From Bradyrhizobium mercantei (lineage in GTDB: Bacteria; Pseudomonadota; Alphaproteobacteria; Rhizobiales; Xanthobacteraceae), in contig NZ_MKFI01000006.1 in NCBI RefSeq assembly GCF_001982635.1, forward strand, positions 586,582-650,581: a DNA stretch of 64,000 bases. Reading direction: 5' to 3'. The notes under the pieces were generated by a model. That model did not search any database, was not told the origin of the DNA, and saw only the letters and a program-made list of their open reading frames with translations. The position numbers and the translations under genes were made by a program. Below, one piece after another: positions 59,398-64,000 of the stretch (the stretch's first letter is position 1; each line of letters begins with the position of its first letter).

Positions 59398-59442
59398 CTT
59401 TGCCGCATTGCCTCGCCGCAAACCCAGTGATAGCTGACGCGC

Positions 59443-60231
59443 ATGCTGCCTGACATCGTCACCTTCTGGCACGGCTCAATGGACGCGCTGCGCCAGACCT
59501 GCCTGCGCTCCCAGGTGGCGGCCGGGCACAAGGTCACCGTCTACAGCTTCGATCCGATTCCCGGCCTGCCCGATGGCGTCGGCAATGCCGAGGCCGAAGC
59601 GGTGCTGCCGCATGCGTTCGCCGAGAAGCTGCGTCCGGCCGAGCCCGACGGTTCGTGGCGCGACTGGACCATCCTGCAATTCAGCGACTTCTTCCGCATG
59701 CGGCTGATGACGCAGCGCGCGGGCCTCTGGCTCGACGCCGACGTGCTGCTGCTGAAGCCGGTCGAGATCGATCCGGCAAAGCCCTATTTCGCCTGGGAGC
59801 GGCCGCGGCAGCTCGGCAACTCGGTGCTGTACCTGCCGCAGAATGATCCGATCGTGCGCGCGTTCGAAGCGCTGATGCAGCAGGACGAGCTGACGCCGGA
59901 CTGGCTGGCGCTGCGTCATCGCGTGACCTTTGCGATGCGCAAGCTGCGCGGCAGATCCAGGCGCCTCGCCGACATCCGCATCGCGATCTTCGGTCCCGCC
60001 GCCCTCACCGCGCTGGCGCGCCGTGAAGGCGAACTGCAGCACGCGCTGCCGAAGCGGTCATTCTACGCCGTGCATGCCGAGCCAAGACTGTTTTTCGAGC
60101 CGTCGGATTTTTCCCATTACCTGAACGATCCCGCGATCGTGGGCTTGCATATCTCGCCGAAGGGACGCGGCAAGGAGGCGCCGATCCCGGGCAGCCTCTA
60201 CGCGTGGGCGTCGGAGAAGTTTGCAGCGTGA
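59443..60231 (+). CDS. Glycosyltransferase with DXD sugar-binding motif (GT32-like)
   Basis: 262-aa protein resembling the Gly_transf_sug/capsular-polysaccharide family. FWHGSMDALRQTCLRSQVAA at the N-terminus is the donor-site start. SDFFRMRLM then GLWLDADVLLLKP carries the DXD motif (Asp-Ala-Asp). No membrane helix. ATG at 59443; SD weak. Its last 72 bases are duplicated in decayed form at 60802-60872. Acceptor and sugar unknown. Confidence 0.85.
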   Translation: MLPDIVTFWHGSMDALRQTCLRSQVAAGHKVTVYSFDPIPGLPDGVGNAEAEAVLPHAFAEKLRPAEPDGSWRDWTILQFSDFFRMRLMTQRAGLWLDADVLLLKPVEIDPAKPYFAWERPRQLGNSVLYLPQNDPIVRAFEALMQQDELTPDWLALRHRVTFAMRKLRGRSRRLADIRIAIFGPAALTALARREGELQHALPKRSFYAVHAEPRLFFEPSDFSHYLNDPAIVGLHISPKGRGKEAPIPGSLYAWASEKFAA

Positions 60232-60238
60232 TGCTCTC

Positions 60239-60408
60239 ACCCTCCCCTGGAGGGGGAGGGTCGGATCACATTGAGCGCAGCGAAATGTGAGACGGGGTGG
60301 GGTGATCTCTCAACACGGGCAGCGTTCGAGCGGAGAGACCTTCACCCCACCCCGCTGCGCATTCCGCTTCGCTGCATGCGCAACGACCCTCCCCCTCCAG
60401 GGGAGGGT
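60239..60408. repeat. Palindromic repeat (CCTCCCC family), copy D
   Basis: Perfect 25-bp terminal inverted repeat: ACCCTCCCCTGGAGGGGGAG plus GGTCG at 60239-60263, with its inverse at 60384-60408. Nested arms GGGGTGGGGTGA / TTCACCCCACCCC are also present. It starts eight bases after the glycosyltransferase stop codon. Confidence 0.85.
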
Positions 60409-60420
60409 AAGATCAGTGGT

Positions 60421-60460
60421 CCATCGCGGCGATCGCGATGGTGCGCTTCGCCATCTCGGC
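60421..60460 (-). pseudogene. Remnant of the 3' end of the HpcH/HpaI-type lyase gene
   Basis: These 40 bases match the 3' end of the intact lyase gene (61042-61093) base for base, except for one 12-bp deletion. The copy lies before the small membrane-protein gene and is no longer part of a reading frame. Together with the remnant at 60802-60872 it marks a decayed duplication. Confidence 0.75.
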
Positions 60461-60490
60461 CGACCCACAAAACCCTGGAGCCGGCTTTGT

Positions 60491-60685
60491 TCAGATGAGC
60501 TTGAAGGTGATCGCGATCCAGAAGAACACGATCAGCCCGATGCCGACCAGTTTGAAGATGTACGCCTCAACATCGTCGCCCGCCCATTGGAGGGACGGCC
60601 CCCATAGGACCGTTACGACGAACCCCAGAACAAAGAGCGTGATCGACAGGATTGTGGAGGCGGTGTCGCCAATCGAGGCTCCCAT
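60491..60685 (-). CDS. Small two-helix membrane protein inside a duplicated junction
   Basis: 64-aa protein with two membrane helices (about 10-28, TILSITLFVLGFVVTVLWG, and about 46-62, LVGIGLIVFFWIAITF) and a short loop SLQWAGDDVE. The ATG at 60685 has GGAGGGGG nine bases upstream. It lies between remnants of its two neighbouring genes, so it may have arrived with or after the duplication. No family recognised. Confidence 0.65.
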   Translation of the reverse strand: MGASIGDTASTILSITLFVLGFVVTVLWGPSLQWAGDDVEAYIFKLVGIGLIVFFWIAITFKLI

Positions 60686-60801
60686 CCGGACATCCCCCTC
60701 CCCGGGTTCGTGGTTGAGAAATTTACAACATCTGCAGGTTGAGGAAGAGTTTCCGATGCCCCCCAATCTAGCGCTTCCGCGACGGCACCGGGCGGGCTCA
60801 G

Positions 60802-60872
60802 AAGGCCGCGGCAAGGGGGCGCCGATTCCCGGCAGCCTATATGCGTAGGCGTCGGAGAAGTTGGGAGCGTGA
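60802..60872 (+). pseudogene. Remnant of the 3' end of the glycosyltransferase gene
   Basis: About 71 bases align with 60160-60231, the last 72 bases of the intact glycosyltransferase gene, at roughly 85% identity by eye. The translated match is GRGKGAPIPGSLYA against GRGKEAPIPGSLYA. A TAG replaces the Trp codon and a one-base deletion breaks the frame upstream. Part of the duplicated junction. Confidence 0.8.
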
Positions 60873-60887
60873 CGCGGGTTCGACCCG

Positions 60888-61016
60888 ACCCTCTCCCCTT
60901 GTGGGAGGGGGTCGCTTCGCGCAGCGAAGCGGGGCGAGGGGTCTGTCTCCGCGGATAGAGACCCCTCATCCGTCGCGGACTGCGTCCGCGCCACCTTCTC
61001 CCACAAGGGGAGAAGG
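60888..61016. repeat. Palindromic repeat (CCCTCTCCCC family), copy E
   Basis: Left end CCCTCTCCCCTTGTGGGAGG and right end CCTTCTCCCACAAGGGGAGA are inverse copies; inner CGCTTCGCGCAGCGAAGCG and GAGGGGTCTGTCTCCGCGG / GAGACCCCTCATCC hairpins. It occupies the same relative place as copy D, between a glycosyltransferase 3' end and a lyase 3' end. Nothing else is seen between 60686 and 61033 besides the remnant at 60802. Confidence 0.8.
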
Positions 61017-61033
61017 GAAGAGCGTCGATTGCT

Positions 61034-61912
61034 TCAATGCCCCATCGCGGCGATTGCGTCGGCGATCGCGATGGTGCGCTTCGCCATCTCGGCGTGCAGG
61101 CGCTCCACCATGCGACCGTCGAGCTGGATCGCGCCGCGCGAGGCGTTCTCCGGCTGTTCGAAAGCGGCGATGATCTTGCGCGCCTCGGCGACCTCGGCCT
61201 CCGGCGGCGTGAAGATCGCGTTGCAGGCGTCGATGTGGCTCGGATGGATCAGCGTCTTGCCGTCAAAGCCGAGATCGCGGCCCTGCGCGCATTCTTCGGC
61301 GAAACCGTCGACATTGCTGATGTCGCTGTAGGGCCCGTCGAGGATCTCGAGCCCGTGCGCGCGGGTCGCCAGGATGCAATGCGTGATCATCGGGATCATC
61401 GCCGCGCGGCCCGGCTTCATCCGGATCCGGGTTTCGCGCGCAATGTCGTTCGGTCCGAACACGAAGCCCGCGAGCCGCGTCTCGGAATCCTTCGAGGCCG
61501 CGGCGAGCTTGTCGGCGTCGAGCACCGCGCGCGCGGTCTCGATCATGGCCCAGACCCGGATCGAGGCGGGGGCATTGATGTCGCTGAGGCGATCGGCGAC
61601 GGCGTTGAGGTCGTCAACGGTCGAGATCTTGGGAACCAGGATGCCGTCCGGCTGCGCCTTGCCGGCCATGCCGATGTCGTCGACCCACCACGGCGTATCG
61701 AGCGCGTTGATGCGGATCAGGACCTCGCGCTTGCCAAAGCCCTTGGCAGCGACCGCCTTGGCGATCTGCTCGCGGGCCACCGCCTTGGCGTCGGGGGCAA
61801 CGGAATCCTCCAGGTCGAGGATAATGCCGTCCGCCGGCAGCGTGCGGGCCTTCTCCAGCGCCCGTGCATTGGATCCCGGCATGAACAACAGGCTGCGGCG
61901 GGGACGGGTCAT
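61034..61912 (-). CDS. HpcH/HpaI aldolase/citrate lyase family protein (CoA ester lyase)
   Basis: 292-aa CitE-like enzyme of the HpcH/HpaI superfamily (malyl-CoA lyase, citramalyl-CoA lyase or related CoA ester lyase). N-terminus RPRRSLLFMPGSN, metal/substrate motifs DGIILDLEDSVAPDAK (Glu/Asp), MIETARAV and GPNDIARE. FDGKTLIHPSHID is the C-terminal family motif. The ATG at 61912 has AGGAG at seven bases; one six bases earlier is too close to it. Exact substrate cannot be read. Divergent from carbonic anhydrase. Confidence 0.9.
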   Translation of the reverse strand: MTRPRRSLLFMPGSNARALEKARTLPADGIILDLEDSVAPDAKAVAREQIAKAVAAKGFGKREVLIRINALDTPWWVDDIGMAGKAQPDGILVPKISTVDDLNAVADRLSDINAPASIRVWAMIETARAVLDADKLAAASKDSETRLAGFVFGPNDIARETRIRMKPGRAAMIPMITHCILATRAHGLEILDGPYSDISNVDGFAEECAQGRDLGFDGKTLIHPSHIDACNAIFTPPEAEVAEARKIIAAFEQPENASRGAIQLDGRMVERLHAEMAKRTIAIADAIAAMGH

Positions 61913-62056
61913 CGGCATTCTCCTGCGGGCTTGGGCTCCGCCGCTGTCCAATGTTTGGGCATTGGGGCAGGAACCATCCTTCAACGCTGCCGTATCATCT
62001 CAGGCGGCACGCCGAAAGTCTTGTTCCGGTCATTCGCATGTGGTTAGCCAGAGGCT

Positions 62057-62713
62057 ATGAAATTCTTCCCGAAGCAGTTGATCGACGGCTACCGGACCTT
62101 CGCGACCCAGCGGTTGCCGACTGAACAGTCGCGCTACCGCGATCTGTCGGAACGCGGCCAGTTTCCCGAAACCATGGTGATCGGCTGCTGCGACTCCCGC
62201 GTCTCCCCCGAGGTGATCTTCGACGCCGGTCCGGGCGAGCTGTTCGTGGTGCGGAACATCGCCAATCTGGTTCCGGTCTATCAGCCCGACGCCAACGCCC
62301 ACGGCGTGTCGGCCGCGCTGGAATATGCCGTGACCGTGCTGAAGGTGAAGAACATCGTGGTGCTGGGCCATGCCCAGTGCGGCGGCATCCGCGCCTTCGT
62401 CGACAAGATCAAGCCGCTGACGCCCGGCGACTTCATCGGCAAATGGATGCAGATGTTCATCAAGCCCGGTGAGGTGGTCGAGCAGCGCGAGCATGAGAGC
62501 ATGCAGGAGTTCATCACCCGCATCGAGAAGGCCGCGGTGTTCCGCTCGCTGGAGAACCTGATGACCTTCCCGTTCGTCCGCGAACGCGTGGAGAGCGGCG
62601 AGACGCAACTACACGGCGCCTATTTCGGTGTCGCCGAGGGCTCGCTGTTCGTGCTCGACCGGGTCGCGAAGGAATTCATCAGCGTCACCGACGCCCTGAA
62701 GGCCGGCGAGTAG
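62057..62713 (+). CDS. Beta-class carbonic anhydrase
   Basis: 218-aa beta-carbonic anhydrase (CO2 hydration). Zinc ligands and catalytic residues: Cys-Asp-Arg in GCCDSRVSPEVIF and His/Cys in GHAQCGGIRAF. The extra Cys before the ligand is common in this group. Full length, soluble. AGAGG just before the ATG. Convergent with the YqhA-like gene nine bases past its stop. Confidence 0.96.
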   Translation: MKFFPKQLIDGYRTFATQRLPTEQSRYRDLSERGQFPETMVIGCCDSRVSPEVIFDAGPGELFVVRNIANLVPVYQPDANAHGVSAALEYAVTVLKVKNIVVLGHAQCGGIRAFVDKIKPLTPGDFIGKWMQMFIKPGEVVEQREHESMQEFITRIEKAAVFRSLENLMTFPFVRERVESGETQLHGAYFGVAEGSLFVLDRVAKEFISVTDALKAGE

Positions 62714-62722
62714 CGCTTCCAG

Positions 62723-63274
62723 CTACTCCTCGTCGTGAGCGTTGCCCCAGCGATCCGACAGCGCGAGCAGCAGCGCCGAGATCACGAACACCAGGTGCAC
62801 GGCGACGAGCCAGGTCATCCGCGTCGCGTCGAACGCGGCATCGATGTTCAGGAACGCTTCCAGCACATGGATCGCCGATATCGCGACGATCGATGCCAGC
62901 AGCTTCTGCTTCAGCCCGGCAAAATCGATCTTGGTGATCCAGATCGGCCAGTTCGGGTTGCCCGAGGTGTCGATGCGCGAGACGAAATTCTCGTAGCCCG
63001 AGAACACCACGATCAGGATGAGGTTGGCGACCAGCGTGACGTCGATCAGCGCCAGCGCATCGAGGATGACTTCCGTCGACTTGTAGCCGGACGCATGCAG
63101 CACGAACTCCCACAGCATGCGCGCGAATTTCAGCAGCAGCACGGCGAGCGCCACGACCAGGCCGACATAGAACGGCGCCATCAGCCAGCGGCTGTTGAAC
63201 AGCACATATTCGAAGCCGCGCATGATGCGCGGCGTCGCCGGACTTGCTGGGGTGGGGACCGATTGTTCCGACAT
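62723..63274 (-). CDS. YqhA family membrane protein (UPF0114)
   Basis: 183-aa YqhA/UPF0114 (TIGR00645) protein with about four helices: LMAPFYVGLVVALAVLLL, ALIDVTLVANLILIVVFSGY, and two near the C-terminus (AISAIHVLEAFL, WLVAVHLVFVISALLLAL). NFVSRID is characteristic. Function unknown. It follows asd by 25 bp on the same strand, so they may be co-transcribed. Confidence 0.9.
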   Translation of the reverse strand: MSEQSVPTPASPATPRIMRGFEYVLFNSRWLMAPFYVGLVVALAVLLLKFARMLWEFVLHASGYKSTEVILDALALIDVTLVANLILIVVFSGYENFVSRIDTSGNPNWPIWITKIDFAGLKQKLLASIVAISAIHVLEAFLNIDAAFDATRMTWLVAVHLVFVISALLLALSDRWGNAHDEE

Positions 63275-63299
63275 GGTTCAGCCCCCGTTCGGTTCTGCC

Positions 63300-64000
63300 T
63301 TAGGCCGCTTTTTGCTTGGCGGTGATCAGCTTGCGGTTGATCAGGACTTCGGCGATCTGCACGGCGTTCAGCGCCGCGCCCTTGCGCAGATTGTCCGACA
63401 CGCACCAGAACGACAGGCCGTTCTCCACCGTCGCGTCCTCGCGGATACGGCTGATATAGGTCGCGTCCTCGCCGGCCGCTTCATACGGCGTGACGTAGCC
63501 GCCCGGCTCGTGCTTGTCGATCACGAGACAGCCCGGCGCATTGCGCAGGATGTTGCGCGCTTCGTCGGCACTGATCGGATTGGCGAACTCGACATTGACC
63601 GCTTCGGAGTGACCGACGAAGACCGGCACGCGCACGCAGGTGGCGGCGAGCTTGATCTTGGGATCGAGGATCTTCTTGGTCTCCGCCATCATCTTCCACT
63701 CTTCCTTGGTGTAGCCGTCTTCCATGAAGACGTCGATCTGGGGAATGACGTTGAAGGCGATGCGCTTGGGAAACTTCTTATTGATCAGTTCGTCATTGGT
63801 GTAGACGGCCTTGGTCTGCGAGAACAATTCGTCCATCGCGTCCTTGCCGGCGCCCGACACCGATTGATAGGTCGAGACCACGACGCGGGTGATCGTCGCC
63901 TTCTCATGCAGCGGCTTCAGCGCGACGACGAGCTGCGCGGTCGAGCAGTTCGGGTTGGCGATGATGTTCTTCTTGGTGAAGCCGGCGGCCGCATCCGCGT
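63300..64000 (-). CDS. asd: Aspartate-semialdehyde dehydrogenase (5' end beyond window)
   Basis: C-terminal 233 residues of ASADH; the start lies past base 64000. It reduces aspartyl phosphate to the semialdehyde for Lys, Thr, Met and DAP. The catalytic Cys is in IIANPNCSTAQLV; the substrate-binding Arg/His region is in CVRVPVFVGHSEAV. The frame continues to the window edge. Together with dapF it covers DAP synthesis steps found in the window. Confidence 0.96.
   Translation of the reverse strand, partial: ADAAAGFTKKNIIANPNCSTAQLVVALKPLHEKATITRVVVSTYQSVSGAGKDAMDELFSQTKAVYTNDELINKKFPKRIAFNVIPQIDVFMEDGYTKEEWKMMAETKKILDPKIKLAATCVRVPVFVGHSEAVNVEFANPISADEARNILRNAPGCLVIDKHEPGGYVTPYEAAGEDATYISRIREDATVENGLSFWCVSDNLRKGAALNAVQIAEVLINRKLITAKQKAA

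Overview
The window looks like chromosomal DNA of a Rhizobiales alphaproteobacterium, most likely Bradyrhizobium or a close relative. This is inferred, not searched. The grounds are the high-GC codon use, the 2-oxoglutarate dehydrogenase/succinyl-CoA ligase/malate dehydrogenase cluster near acnA and a ccmABCD-ccmG operon (called cycVWZXY in B. japonicum), priA next to xerC, DUF2336, DUF2794 and DUF1223 proteins, and several families of palindromic intergenic repeats. Nearly everything is housekeeping. I see no tRNA, rRNA, CRISPR array, transposase, phage module or recognisable defence system.

Layout. 0.4-6 kb: rlpA, priA, xerC and two membrane proteins. 6-17 kb: a minus-strand TCA block that transcribes mdh, sucC, a DUF1579 gene, sucD, odhA, odhB, an SDR gene and lpdA. 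17-24 kb: zapE, thpR, tesA divergent from a ybbA/ybbP-type ABC exporter, and a Bax-inhibitor-1 protein. 24-26 kb: DUF2794 and DUF1223 genes separated by 528 bp that hold a candidate small RNA. 26-33 kb: acnA divergent from ccmA-B-C-D-G, with an Irr-type palindrome between them, then a ComEA-like protein and yciB. 33-41 kb: ftsY, a pseudouridine synthase, a DUF2336 gene, mtaB, dapF, two secreted proteins and an MBL-fold hydrolase. 42-51 kb: ffh-rpsP-rimM, then about 5 kb of accessory genes (LysR, MFS, MDR, two tandem secreted paralogues), then trmD-rplS. 51-60 kb: leuC, an accessory stretch with small secreted low-complexity proteins and a chemoreceptor, then a zincin and leuD. 59-64 kb: a glycosyltransferase, a HpcH/HpaI-type lyase, carbonic anhydrase, a YqhA-like protein and the 3' part of asd.

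How the genes work together. mdh, sucCD, odhAB, lpdA and acnA cover much of the TCA cycle. ccmABCD-G handle haem delivery and thiol reduction for cytochrome c maturation. FtsY and Ffh are the two halves of the SRP targeting system. leuC/leuD, dapF and asd serve amino-acid synthesis. rpsP, rimM, trmD, rplS, mtaB and a RluA-type enzyme serve ribosome and RNA modification.

The most interesting signals are not gene families. They are (1) a repeat-derived 88-codon frame that bridges ccmA and ccmB with ATGA overlaps at both ends, (2) an ICE/Irr-like palindrome between acnA and ccmA, (3) an orphan plus-strand intrinsic terminator with upstream structure at 24.99-25.12 kb, (4) an 11-bp hairpin that hides the Shine-Dalgarno sequence of a small gene at 53.1 kb, and (5) a decayed duplication of a gene junction around a small membrane-protein gene at 60.2-61.1 kb. 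No wholly new multi-gene system is evident.
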